A DNA stretch of 64,000 nucleotides from Paramarasmius palmivorus (GCA_037176845.1 JAYKXP010000182.1:20850-84849), one strand, 5' to 3'. Counted from the stretch's first letter, positions 35,020 to 44,330 are shown. The notes: generated by a model not told the origin, from the sequence alone. Made by a program: numbers and translations.

Positions 35020-36146
35020 TGCGTCACAAACAACCTAAGTATAAGTGGTGGGCTCTGCGACTTTGGGTCACTAATAGAACTGTAGGACACAGCAGAAGCC
35101 TAATAAAAGACCACAAATACAAAGATTCAGTAGATGCTGGTTATGAACAGCAGCACACTAGTGGTGACTAGTTGTGCAAGTGTGGTTCGACGTGATCAGA
35201 GTTGCCGTACTTAGAATAGTACACAAACTATAGATCTGAGAGTGATGATACGCTCTTTGTTACTTCAAAAGCAATCGAGATACACCTTATATTAGGGGCG
35301 ACTAAAGGTTACGAATGCTTATAATAGGGTAGGAAACAGTCCCAAGTGCTATAGGTAGCGATCTCGAGTTCAACCAATACTGCCTCAAGTGTACTGATCC
35401 TGATAGAATCAAATCAACGAACTGTGCACAAGCAGGAATCCAACTGACTCTCCAAATGGTCAATCTGGGCCTCTCTATGTCACTAAAGCTTATAAAAGCT
35501 AGTCCGAGGTCTAATCTCTACACAGAAATGCAATGCAACCAATGCTTAGAGCTACAGATCACAAGCCAAATACTTGATCTCTCTGCCAATACAACTTAAG
35601 CTCTTGTATACAGTAAGGTCTCAACTAGACTTTCAATCTAGGGCCTGTCCTGAGGAAGTGGAAGTGAATGCAAAGGTCGTCAATAGATCAACCAGGTCTG
35701 ATCAGAGGTCGACTCGTAACAAGCATGAAACACCACTGGATCAACTTATATAAGAGGTCCAATCAAAATGCACATGTGCCAGCAGATCAACTATCAGATC
35801 AAAGAGGTCTATTTGAGCGACAGCCACATACAACCTAATGATATGGGCTAACAGTACACTCTCTCTTCATCTTCTCTGCCCCTCTACCTACAAACTGCAA
35901 GCCTATATATACTGTCCAGAAATATAAGTAAAGAAATATGTAATAAAAGATGGAAAACAGACGGAACACAAGCGGAATAAGTGAGGAACAGAGATAGTCC
36001 ATAGGAAATATACAAATCAGGGAAATATGACAGTCACAACGTCCATATAAGTTGTTTATGCGTGACCAATAAATAGGAATTTCTATCTTTAGACTCAGGA
36101 GTTGAATCCTGTGCCTGCGGGTTGGCGTTTAGCCTAGTAAAATTTA
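35020..36146 (-). repeat. Inner element LTR, right copy (5' LTR, truncated)
   Basis: Aligns without a net gap to 30590-31716. The ~16 differences I found are all transitions, most at CpG/TpG/CpA positions. It ends abruptly at AAATTTA, where unrelated DNA (TCTTTTCTTTGCG) begins. Confidence 0.85.
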
Positions 36147-36854
36147 TCTTTTCTTTGCGCCAAGGCGCTTTTCCACCAATGAGAGTCGTTTCCGACTTCT
36201 CCACACACCGGAATGCTCAGTCATCCATGTTCTGGACCTGGCATATCTTTTTACAAGTCTCCACGTCCACAAGGAACACTTCTATAAGCAGTTTATCTTC
36301 TATATCCGCCTCCGTACCATGACAACCATATGCGTCACAGTTCTACAGCTTTGCCTCCGTGTCCGATCAATAGGAACAACTATGGCCAACAATTCTAGAC
36401 TCGGCAAGTGCCTTTCATATGCTCTTGGATCATATCTGCCGATGAAGCCGTCCTCTACATCAACTTGGATTGTTCCCTTGAACCCGCTCATCTCTTTGGT
36501 TGGTCATGAAAAGGTATTAAAAGTGTTTAAAAGCAAATAGTCCCTTTAATATGTCTTAGACCTTGCACAGACGGTGTACCAGTTGTGATCCAACATAGTA
36601 CAGCTCCCTACAGTTTTCAGGAAAGGGTCTGCATTGACAGAACCACTAATATAAGCTATAGCAGTGGCCAGATACCCATATAAGGCGTACCATGTAACCA
36701 TATACCTGCTAATATAAGTGCATCTGACAAGTCCTTGACTTTGACTAGCTATTCAGGGCTCATACTAGTCCTTCAGAGTCCCAATTATAGCATAACAGAA
36801 TATAAAAGTGCAATAATGCGTTAGAATAAAAGGTATTAAAAGTCAGGCGTATCA
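36147..36854 (-). repeat. Remnant of a third, related LTR
   Basis: The last part (about 36590-36854) resembles the end of the outer LTR: CTACAGTTTTC (36610; 28650) and CTAGCT..TCNGGGCTCA followed by ACTAGT (36748-36770; 28778-28797), and it ends GGCGTATCA directly before a polypurine tract. The first 390 bp hold a 130-codon plus-strand frame that I cannot assign. Confidence 0.55.
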
Positions 36855-36891
36855 TCTCCCCCCAAACAAAATGAAGGATTGTCCTCAATCC
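36855..36891 (-). promoter_or_regulatory. Polypurine tract 3 with hairpin
   Basis: Plus strand TCTCCCCCCAAAC followed after 8 bases by stem GGATTG/CAATCC around TCCT (36876-36891). It marks the 3' end of a third LTR element fused into the composite, directly upstream of cargo gene 2. Confidence 0.8.
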
Positions 36892-37635
36892 ATCCACTTG
36901 CTGGTAGATTCAAAGACGAACAACAAGACTGAATGACCACCATTACAAGATATTCTCTTGGGTTTACTTTGGGTTACCAAGATTGTGCTAGTGACTAAGG
37001 TCTTTTGCATCTAATCTTTTGGCTAACAAAGTTCTGTCTCTCCAGATCAAGTAACACTGAAACTGCTATACACCTCGTGTTCAAACACACTTTTAAAGGT
37101 GCTGCAACTGCATGTTCTTGGTAGGCTATGTTCTTTCAATTTCTGAGTGCTTCAGCCATGTGTAACACCCATATTTACTAATATAAGATTGTAGGGGTCT
37201 GGGTTCAATGAAATTCATCCATCCCATCCTACTTTCTTGCTTTTCAAGTCTTTAGGTAAGTGTTCCCTTCTTTTTCGTCTCCTCAATATATCTGGGTAGA
37301 CTAATATTAGGTACTAACATTTCCTGTTATCTTTTATAAGGTCCATTCTGTACATCTTTCATCTTGTACTAGGTCATCTCTAGCTTTGGTACCTGGCAGG
37401 CTGCCAGTTCGAGCTTTGAACCTTAGCAATCATCAAGATTACTCTGCACTCTTCTTCTAAATTCGTTAAGTATACTAGTACTAGCCAATCTGATGTCACA
37501 TTCTGAATGCTTCAGTCAGATCCTCTAGCTATCTGAAATCCCTTCGAGAACTGCCCCATTACGTCGACGACAGCATCAGTAAGTCGTCTAGCCTTCTGCT
37601 CATCCCTTAGATTCTTATTCGTTTGTCTTCTAGAC
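36892..37635 (+). other. 5' region of cargo gene 2
   Basis: No coding frame. A possible 5'-UTR intron ends at CTTCTAG (37627-37633) directly before ACATG. Upstream contains several AGGT/GGTAAG words but no clear TATA box. Confidence 0.4.
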
Positions 37636-38633
37636 ATGCCAGGGAAGATCTATGTCCCTTCCGACCCCGAGATGGGACTTACTCACAAAGAGGTGTCGAT
37701 GGCAACGTCTCTCTTCACTCGAGTAAGTGTCTAGAAGCCATTCTCTCATGCCCATTTTACTGATACAAGTGCTTTCTTATTAGCCTTCGAACGCCACGTT
37801 CAATTGCTCGCGTTGTTCGTCCTTGGCTCTCCCTTGCGCCCCCAATACGACTGGAACCGGTCCACATAAGTGCCATCAATGTGCTCAAGGCCGTCAACGT
37901 TGCTCTCTAGACATGCCTATCGCTACCATTGTGGAGTCCTATGACAACCTCTTTCAGCTAGGGTTGCAAGGTGAAGCAGGTAAGCTACCTTGTTCTTTAT
38001 TCTGGGTTTTATTCTGATTCTATTCTTTATCTAGGTCTCTTGAGCATGTTGGAACATCGTCGAGAGATCATCGCCTCTCAAAAGCGTCTCGTCGAAGTCC
38101 ACAACACTGCCGTGGCTGCTCTCAAAGAGTCGGACCAACGTCTAGACGACCTGGCTGCTCAGATCCGACGTGCTACGCGTGACCCTCGCATCCTCATTCA
38201 TATTCTTCGCAAGGCTGACCCCGAAGGCTTCTCCTACACCGAAGACCACATCAACTGCCTCATCGCTTCACTGAGCTGGCCCACAGACCAGTTCAACTGT
38301 CGCGACTACGAAGTCAAGTATGTTAATGGACGTCTAGAGGTCGTCGCTCTCGATGACCAGAGTATTCTCGCCAGTAAGTCCTAGCTATATCTTTTAGATA
38401 TCGTCTAGCTCATACTGAATATTCTTTTCTTACAGCCGTCGTTCCTCCTATGTCGCTCGAGGACAAGGCCGAGTCGTCCGACGCAGAGTCCGAAGCACCA
38501 GCTGAAGCATCAACTTCTGCTGCCGCTGCCAAGGCTTCTACCGTCGACAAGGCTGTAAGTTTTTATTCTTGTGTTATTCTTCTCGATGCTAACCCTCGTC
38601 TAGCCTGCTGAGGACGCCGAGGACGCCAACTAG
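37636..38633 (+). CDS. Antisense cargo gene 2, Zn2Cys6-like cluster protein
   Basis: Five exons join cleanly: MPGKIYVPSDPEMGLTHKE, then the cluster exon, then LLSMLEHRREIIASQKRL..., then TVVPPMSLEDKAESSDAE, then PAEDAEDAN and TAG at 38631-38633. The cluster exon contains six Cys in the spacing CX2CX6CX11CX2CX6C (about 37804-37905), the pattern of fungal binuclear zinc clusters. A predicted coiled coil (EIIASQKRLVEVHNTAVAALKESDQRLDDLAAQIRR in register) follows, as in Gal4-type dimerisation regions. Then comes an ordered region (RILIHILRKADPEGF, LIASLSWPTDQFN) and an acidic/Ala-rich tail. It should be a nuclear DNA-binding or regulatory protein. It is antisense to the retroelement, so its introns survive in the genomic RNA. 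No disabling change seen. Confidence 0.65.
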
Positions 38634-39020
38634 CTGGCTGGTGGGGGTTGGTCAACGTCGTCGTGGACGTTTTTGTTTTTGTATACGTATTCATATCGCA
38701 TCGCATCGTAGTCTAGAGTGCTGAGAAGCACTATAAAAATATCTCTGCTGTACTCGTGCCCTAGTGCACAAATTTTTACATTCAAAAGGTCACTTGGACC
38801 TAAAATAAAATGTAGTTCTCGTTTCTGCACTTGTGTGACCCTTGAAAATTATCCTAAGTCCTCACTCGACATCGAGTATTCAGCTAGATCGTGTAAGATA
38901 GCCTTTTAGGCAGCATTTTGACAATCTAAGTTGCCATCATCAGCCTCTAGCCGAGTGGAACTTAGTAATTCTCATCAAAAATGCGCTGCATCGGCCGAAA
39001 AATACGCGGATTAAGCGTAT
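38634..39020. repeat. 3' flank of gene 2 and end of a fourth LTR
   Basis: The right part ends ACGCGGATTAAGCGTAT just before a polypurine tract, like the LTR ends at 28883 and 36854 (both with CGTATCA/CATATCA). I infer the last few hundred bases of another LTR, but its start is not visible. Confidence 0.4.
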
Positions 39021-39059
39021 CCCTCCCCCAAACCAAAAACTTTCAACCTCCTGGTTGAA
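39021..39059 (-). promoter_or_regulatory. Polypurine tract 4 with hairpin
   Basis: Plus strand CCCTCCCCCAAACC, then a 7-bp stem TTCAACC/GGTTGAA around TCCT (39042-39059). Fourth tract of the same design, upstream of cargo gene 3. Confidence 0.8.
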
Positions 39060-39187
39060 TTATCTTGCATGGAGTCCACACGATCTCAAGATCCGACGTT
39101 GCCAAGTCACCTAGCCACCATATGGTTGCTTATCCTAGCAAAATCCGGTCTTGTAAAATTTCTCTTGCAATGAGGCACGTCTAGCGA

Positions 39188-39195
39188 TATAAAAA
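39188..39195 (+). promoter_or_regulatory. TATA box of cargo gene 3
   Basis: TATAAAAA lies about 100 bp before the ATG at 39292, with a pyrimidine-rich leader after it. A good core-promoter match on the plus strand. Confidence 0.6.
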
Positions 39196-39291
39196 GGAGT
39201 CCCGAGTCCTCAGGGCAGTTTTCATCCCTTTCCTTTGGACCTTCATCTCCAAGCTACTCTCTAGCTGCGTTCCTCATCGTCTATATTCGCA

Positions 39292-40025
39292 ATGGCATCT
39301 TCTAAAAAATCCGCCGCTCAAGCTAGTCCCGCTCCAGGTGCCTGGAAGGATAAAGCTGCTTGGATTCAAGACACTCTTCGTGAGGTCGGCGCTGCTAAGG
39401 ACGTTGTCAAGAGTCCTAGCAAGGGTATCCGTGCTGCTGCTGTCAAAGACTTGATGGATCACTTGGTGCGTCCACCACACTCTTTTCGTTCTTCAGCTCG
39501 CTGACTAGATCCCAGCGTCGTCCCCTCAATGTTCATCATGTCGCTCTAGACGACGAAGGATACAAGCTATACGGCCAGGCCCTCGATCTCGTGGAGAAGC
39601 TATGCGCCCCAGGCGATCTGAACCCTAATGTTCCGCAACTTCTGTCCCTGCGCAACTTTAAACGCACCATGGACGAGCTGAGGGAACCTCCTCCCCCTAA
39701 ACCATCCAAGGTTCGTGTCTAGTGACGTCTATTCTTTGTTATATTCTTATGAGTGACCTCTAGGCCAAATCTCGTCGTCCTAAGTCCGCTCCTACTGTTG
39801 AAGACAGTGATGACGCCGACGCTGACGATGAAGTCGTCGAGGTCGTCGACCACGATGTCTCAGTACGTCCCTAGTAAACCATTCTTTGTCTATGATCACT
39901 CATGGGTACTCTAGATGAAGGAACCCCAGGGTCTATCTGCCTCTATTCACGCCAAAGGTGCCAAAAAGGCTCGTCTTTCGCATTCCTTTCAACCAGACTA
40001 CCCACTGAAATTCTTCTCAACCCAA
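39292..40025 (+). CDS. Antisense cargo gene 3, truncated at the pol junction
   Basis: Exon 1 starts MASSKKSAAQASPAPGAWKD and continues AAWIQDTLREVGAAKDVVKS. An intron (GTGCGTCC...CTGACTAG...) leads to a frame reading RRPLNVHHVALDDEGYKLYG, ALDLVEKLCAPGDLNPN and LLSLRNFKRTMDELREPPPP. The next exons are basic then acidic (SRRPKSAP; EDSDDADADDEVVEVVD). The last exon (MKEPQGLSASIHAKG) runs across the junction with the pol fragment near 40008 and stops soon after, so the natural C-terminus is missing. Introns have the same TATTCTT...TCTAG style as in genes 1 and 2. General composition resembles gene 1 (helical N-part, charged C-part). The function is unknown. The exact acceptor of the first intron is uncertain. 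Confidence 0.5.
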
Positions 40026-41200
40026 GGTGTATGAGGTACTACAGGAAATTTTACTGGAGGAAAGAACTCCCTCTTGAAAGTTCCACCTTCAGATGCTTCC
40101 CAAGCGAAAGCTTTCTCCTGTATTTTCATGAACTCATGCAACAACTTGCGTTCTTCAGGCCATAGAAAGTCCCCTGCATGGTTCTTCTCTATTATAGCCT
40201 TTCTATCTTCAGTATAGCGTTCCCCAGGAGTCCATTCTGATGGAAACTGAGTAGGTAGGGTAGGTAGCTCGGCTAGAGGATCGCCTGTGATATTGCGTTC
40301 CACTCTAAACTCTGCTGGTAAAGTCGTCTTGACAGGTTTCACCTTGACAGCCACAGGTTTGTACTTATAGACGTCTGCGACTTCATTTACAAGGGTCTCC
40401 TTGACTGCAGCTGTAGCTAGCTCATGTTGCTGCGCTAGAGCGTTGCACCTTTCCCTAAACCATTCTACACCGAACTCCTCGATGTCTTTGCGTAGTCTAG
40501 ATCTAGCAGTCGGCCCATATATCTTCGTCCAATAATGAATGTAGCCTGGGTGTAGTTCTTCCATTAAGTGTAACTCCCAGTCTAGATCACTATAAGGCTT
40601 CAGTTTCTGAGTTCTAGACTTTCGATCTGTGTCTTCACTTGACATCTCAGACATAAGATCACTGTTTCGACTCTGAATATTGTCTAGCAGTGTCTCAACA
40701 TACTTTTCCGCGAATGAATCAGGTCCAATCTGTTTGAACTCATTCATCATCACATACTTAGCATGTACACCATGAACAGGCTTCCAGGCATTTGCAAACT
40801 CGTCGTTAGCAATTAATGCCGTTGTTGTTCTAAATGGCAAATGTTTTTCGTACCACAGAGCTTTGTACACCGGATCTAGAGCTAAGTCCTCGGTTGCCTT
40901 TGTGTCTTTAGACTCTGTGTGAGGTTGGCTGTCATCTAGAGTGGACGTATCCGTACTCAGATCTTGACGCCATAGGCTATACGTCTTCGTATGCCGTTCC
41001 TCAGTATTCTTAAGTAGAGCACCATCATTGGTGTCTGGGCTATTCTGGTTTAATTCTATATTTTCATTTTCTTTATCATTTTCGTACGCTAGCACAAATG
41101 CTTCGGCTAGCTCTTCTTTCACAAAGACCCCATCATCTGGAAGCTTGTAACCCTCAATGGACAAGTTTCCCTTCTCATCACAAGCAATCTTCAGCGCCAC
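39998..41200 (-). CDS. Pol fragment ending at the entry to reverse transcriptase
   Basis: A 400-codon frame. The C-terminal part reads FLWPEERKLLHEFMKIQEKAF, EGGTFKREFFPPVKFPVVPH, TPWVEKN, which in Agaricomycete Ty3/gypsy pol lies directly before the RT palm. The similarity stops after VEKN and the frame ends three residues later (FSG stop). The junction is near 40008, where antisense cargo gene 3 begins. No RT (no YxDD), RNase H or integrase motif is found anywhere in the element. The upstream part (YSDLDWELHLMEELHPGYIHYW; FGVEWFRERCNALAQQHEL) is the variable linker between protease and RT. It may be produced with the protease ORF by frameshifting, because the two frames are only 17 bp apart. 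Confidence 0.75.
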   Translation of the reverse strand: MALKIACDEKGNLSIEGYKLPDDGVFVKEELAEAFVLAYENDKENENIELNQNSPDTNDGALLKNTEERHTKTYSLWRQDLSTDTSTLDDSQPHTESKDTKATEDLALDPVYKALWYEKHLPFRTTTALIANDEFANAWKPVHGVHAKYVMMNEFKQIGPDSFAEKYVETLLDNIQSRNSDLMSEMSSEDTDRKSRTQKLKPYSDLDWELHLMEELHPGYIHYWTKIYGPTARSRLRKDIEEFGVEWFRERCNALAQQHELATAAVKETLVNEVADVYKYKPVAVKVKPVKTTLPAEFRVERNITGDPLAELPTLPTQFPSEWTPGERYTEDRKAIIEKNHAGDFLWPEERKLLHEFMKIQEKAFAWEASEGGTFKREFFPPVKFPVVPHTPWVEKNFSG

Positions 41201-41217
41201 CTCTCCATAGTCTTTGA

Positions 41218-42510
41218 CTATCTCCTCAAGGGTGTCTGAAAATTTGCCGACTCTACTTTAGCATGATTGGTCTCGCTAGACGTACTTGCAGCTTGAGCGT
41301 TCTGTTCCATCGGCTCTAGCTTGGGTTCCGTCTCTGTGCGAACCTTCTTGCCACCTCCTCTAGGATAAGTACCTATGGTACACTTCATCCCACTATTTGG
41401 ACAGGTAATAGTTACTAACTGATCACCATCCGGAAAGTTCTGTATGGTCGATGATGTTAGGACATCAAATGGACGTCCTAGCAGTACTTGAAATGGTGGG
41501 TCGTCGACTATATGCACTTGTAAGTACACAGTAATCTCCCCAAACTCAAAAGGAACATTTCTAGCCAGTCCCTTGGTACGTTTGAGCTGTCCATTCGCAC
41601 TCTGCATATGCAAAGTGGTACCAGGATCCCAAGTAAGTCCAACACCAACTGCTACAAGTGTAGACATGACCACTATTTGTGAACCGCAGTCTTTAACATT
41701 CTCTATCTCTTCTTTGGAGCCATTTATCCGAGGATAGACGACTCTAAGACCATCAGAGTTTCGTCCTACGATCACAATCTTTCTCTTTTCTTCCTGGGAC
41801 AGATCCTGTTGATATATCTCAACTGGATCCTTGTGTACGATTGCGCCCTTGGGTAAACTTCCCCTTGGTTCGTCTAGCACTTCATACACGTCCTCTATAG
41901 GCAAATCATCCACATCCACAACATACACATCTCCAGTCAAAATCTCTTGACTCTCCTCTGGTATAGCTTCGCTGCATTCTACAGCTAGCTCCGCTAAATA
42001 CGCAGAGGCACGTTTCTTTCTGACACCTTGGTGTCTAAGTTTTCTTAGCAAAATCTTTCTGACTGCCGGCGAAATGCTCGCTACGTCGTCTAGACTAATG
42101 CTTATAGAGTTCCGGAAGAACTGCTCAGCGATATCTTCGTCAGTGCCTTCCAGACTCGTTTTCTTAGGTAGAGGCTGCTTGTCTAGAGTACTGGGCTCCT
42201 TTCTAGCAGCTCCTCCCTTGCGTAACAAATCAGATGTAGACGTATCTGCACTGATCTGTCTTGTGGCAGTTATACCACTTTTCTCTAAGACATGATTCTG
42301 AGGTATAGGTGGTCTAGCCACCGATTGAACCTTGTCAAAGGGTCTACTTGTCACTACTTTAGAGAGATCAGGTCCCGATTCGTCATCACCTGAATCTAAC
42401 TCCTCAATAGTAACTGTAGGTTTTCGACTTAAACCGTCCAGCAGTCTAGCCGATGATTCTTTATATTTATTCTTTTCTAAAGAGGACAGAGAGGGTATAT
42501 GCACTTCCAT
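41218..42510 (-). CDS. Retropepsin-like aspartic protease ORF
   Basis: 430 codons. After a charged linker, the segment IENVKDCGSQIVVMSTLVAVGVGL contains the active-site loop in the form DCG rather than the usual DSG/DTG. It is followed by LHMQSANGQLKRTKGLARNV (flap-like turn), FEFGEITVYLQVHIVDDPPF and VLLGRPFDVLTS, where ILLGRPF is the second conserved block of gypsy-type proteases. The C-terminal tail is Gln/Ala/Ser-rich. The frame likely extends upstream of the ATG to overlap gag near 42633, so expression by ribosomal frameshift from gag is probable. Whether Cys in place of Ser/Thr lowers activity cannot be told from sequence. Confidence 0.7.
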   Translation of the reverse strand: MEVHIPSLSSLEKNKYKESSARLLDGLSRKPTVTIEELDSGDDESGPDLSKVVTSRPFDKVQSVARPPIPQNHVLEKSGITATRQISADTSTSDLLRKGGAARKEPSTLDKQPLPKKTSLEGTDEDIAEQFFRNSISISLDDVASISPAVRKILLRKLRHQGVRKKRASAYLAELAVECSEAIPEESQEILTGDVYVVDVDDLPIEDVYEVLDEPRGSLPKGAIVHKDPVEIYQQDLSQEEKRKIVIVGRNSDGLRVVYPRINGSKEEIENVKDCGSQIVVMSTLVAVGVGLTWDPGTTLHMQSANGQLKRTKGLARNVPFEFGEITVYLQVHIVDDPPFQVLLGRPFDVLTSSTIQNFPDGDQLVTITCPNSGMKCTIGTYPRGGGKKVRTETEPKLEPMEQNAQAASTSSETNHAKVESANFQTPLRR

Positions 42511-42632
42511 TCGTCGTGACGATGGTCCAGGCTTTGGTCTAGTTGGCTCCGTTTCGTTTAGGAGTTCCTCAAGGTCTGGCAGGGGTATAGAAGCCTTCTT
42601 TGCTTTTCCACCAGTACCTATCCTTGGAATGA

Positions 42633-44330
42633 CTAGTTTTTTGAACCTAAGGACGCAGCTTGACGCGTAGATCGTCTAGCCTTCTCCTCAGCTATCAAAG
42701 CCCATGCTTGTGCTACCTTTATAGCTCTATCATCTTCTTCCTCCTCAGAGTCAATCGCTAGATCTTCAAACTCTTGAGTTGGGACTTCATCTATATCGAA
42801 GAGATAACTGTCTGGATGGTATCCTTCCGATCCAGGCCACTTTCTGCGAACAGCTATTTCCTCAATGATTTCTTTTCGAGATCGAGTGTCTCCAGGTGCA
42901 AGAGAAGGTAGTCTAGATCCGTCGTACATCACTAGACGTCCCCCTTCAGGACCTTCCTTCAGCCACTTCAATTCTCTAAATTTCGCTTGGGCAGGACAGT
43001 CATTAATAAAATGATCTGGTTTCTTGCACATAAAGCATTCTCTACGTAGCGGTTGGCCAATCATCGCTGTCCCTGGCTTGCTAGCCATGCCCATAGTTGA
43101 GCTAGAGGGAGTTAGAGGTCTTGCCTGAGAATAGGTCGGCGCGCGAGCGGTCGCTAGCTGATTGCCAGCTGTGACTAAGTTCCATAAAGCCTTGTGCTCT
43201 ATGTCAACTCGCTCTTGACGCTTTATAGACTCTTGGACAGCATTGCTTAACGTCCTAGTCATCTCCTTAATCTCTGCAATGTCGACAGAGTGTTTATCCA
43301 CTGAAGAGGAAATCTTCAGGCCCCACTCGTCATCTCTAGGCTCCGTCTTAATAGATTCTCTCTTTAGAATCGCATAGTCTTCGTCGACTTCTTCAGCCTT
43401 CACATCATTAAAGCTAACTCTAGGAAGCTGTCCATAGAGTGCGCCAACCTTAGAGGTACAGATTGATATCGCAGTTTGCATAACCTCGTCTAGAGTATAC
43501 GGGTCATCAATCCGTCGGCTATCTTCCTGATTCGCCTCATATTTATCTCCTCGCTTACGTTCTAGACGGTCCACAATTCGCTCATGGAATCTAGCATCAA
43601 ATGCGCTCAAGAACTTTAGCACTAGCGTGATATTAGAGAGCAAGGCAGGTTCCTTTCTTAGCTTCTCTGCTTCTCGCTTGAAATAGCGCACATAAGTCCT
43701 CAATCTCGCTTCATCAACATTTAACTTGATCGGTTTGAACTGTTTGAGAATATTCTCCAGTCTAGCCGTCGAGCCTTGCATCGAATCTTTGACACCCAAC
43801 TCTCTCTTGAGGTCCTTAATGAACTTGTCATAGGAAAACCCTCTAGACGAGGAAACGTCTTCCATAGTCTTTCTTAATTCATATTGGAGGTATCGCATCG
43901 CCAGATAGATCTGTGCATCTTCTTCTGTGACGCCTCCCTCTTGGAACATAATGTCTAGATCTTCGTACCACCTTTCAAAGTCTTCTGGGTTCAACCCTTC
44001 TAACTCTTTAGGCTTCTTAACCTTAGACATCTTGTCCGCTTTTATCTGGGATGCCCCAGAGGCAGTCAGCCGATTCCAGGCTTCCCTAAATTCATTGTTT
44101 GCTTCAGGCATCTTGGGTATAGATGGCTTAGCGATTCTTCTTATAACAACTTTGATAGGTTTATGTACAAAGTGTCGTCTTGCGATAGCTTTCAGTAGCT
44201 TGCGCTTCTGAGCTTGGTATTCGCGTGGAAATCTAAAGATCGAGTCTCTAGACGCTCCTTTTGGGATCTGCGGCGTTTCAGGTAACTCTGCTCTAAACGT
44301 GAACTCGTCTAGCACAGGTACAATCGACAC
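42633..44330 (-). CDS. Gag of the outer retrotransposon
   Basis: 565 codons, MSIVPVLDEFTFRAELPETP to the stop at 42633. The capsid domain is in the middle (LNPEDFERWYEDLDIMFQEG, AQIYLAMRYLQYELRKTM, FIKDLKRELGV, LRTYVRYFKREAEKLRKEP), and a CCHC zinc knuckle CFMCKKPDHFINDC (CX2CX4HX4C) is near residues 430-445, position about 43000-43040. The N-terminus is basic and the C-terminal tail acidic. It packages element RNA. Complete, with no internal stop. Because the composite lacks RT and integrase, this is the only structural protein it can supply itself. Confidence 0.85.
   Translation of the reverse strand: MSIVPVLDEFTFRAELPETPQIPKGASRDSIFRFPREYQAQKRKLLKAIARRHFVHKPIKVVIRRIAKPSIPKMPEANNEFREAWNRLTASGASQIKADKMSKVKKPKELEGLNPEDFERWYEDLDIMFQEGGVTEEDAQIYLAMRYLQYELRKTMEDVSSSRGFSYDKFIKDLKRELGVKDSMQGSTARLENILKQFKPIKLNVDEARLRTYVRYFKREAEKLRKEPALLSNITLVLKFLSAFDARFHERIVDRLERKRGDKYEANQEDSRRIDDPYTLDEVMQTAISICTSKVGALYGQLPRVSFNDVKAEEVDEDYAILKRESIKTEPRDDEWGLKISSSVDKHSVDIAEIKEMTRTLSNAVQESIKRQERVDIEHKALWNLVTAGNQLATARAPTYSQARPLTPSSSTMGMASKPGTAMIGQPLRRECFMCKKPDHFINDCPAQAKFRELKWLKEGPEGGRLVMYDGSRLPSLAPGDTRSRKEIIEEIAVRRKWPGSEGYHPDSYLFDIDEVPTQEFEDLAIDSEEEEDDRAIKVAQAWALIAEEKARRSTRQAASLGSKN

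Larger units (their letters stand above)
30587..36146 (-). mobile_element. Inner LTR element, gag only, 5' LTR truncated
   Basis: A 1127-bp sequence is repeated directly at 30590-31716 and 35020-36146. Gag lies between on the minus strand, a primer-binding-like site (34987-35016) touches the right copy, and a polypurine tract sits at 32346-32360. The distance from LTR start to tract shows the full LTR is about 1.75 kb; the right copy stops at 36146, so it has lost its outer ~0.6 kb, which explains the missing target duplication. There is no protease, RT or integrase. The two LTR copies differ at about 16 positions, so this insertion is older than the last move of the outer element. Confidence 0.75.

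Noticed and set aside
34985..35020. A tRNA gene at the primer-binding-like site
   Set aside because: Only about 30 bases are shared and no cloverleaf can be drawn; it is a priming or structural site at most.
30580..36155. Target-site duplication of the inner LTR element
   Set aside because: No match between the flanks. The right LTR copy is truncated at 36146, so none is expected.
36147..36540. Integrase or chromodomain remnant on the minus strand, or a real plus-strand gene
   Set aside because: Minus frames are broken and show no integrase motif, and the 130-codon plus frame has no recognisable domain or intron context.
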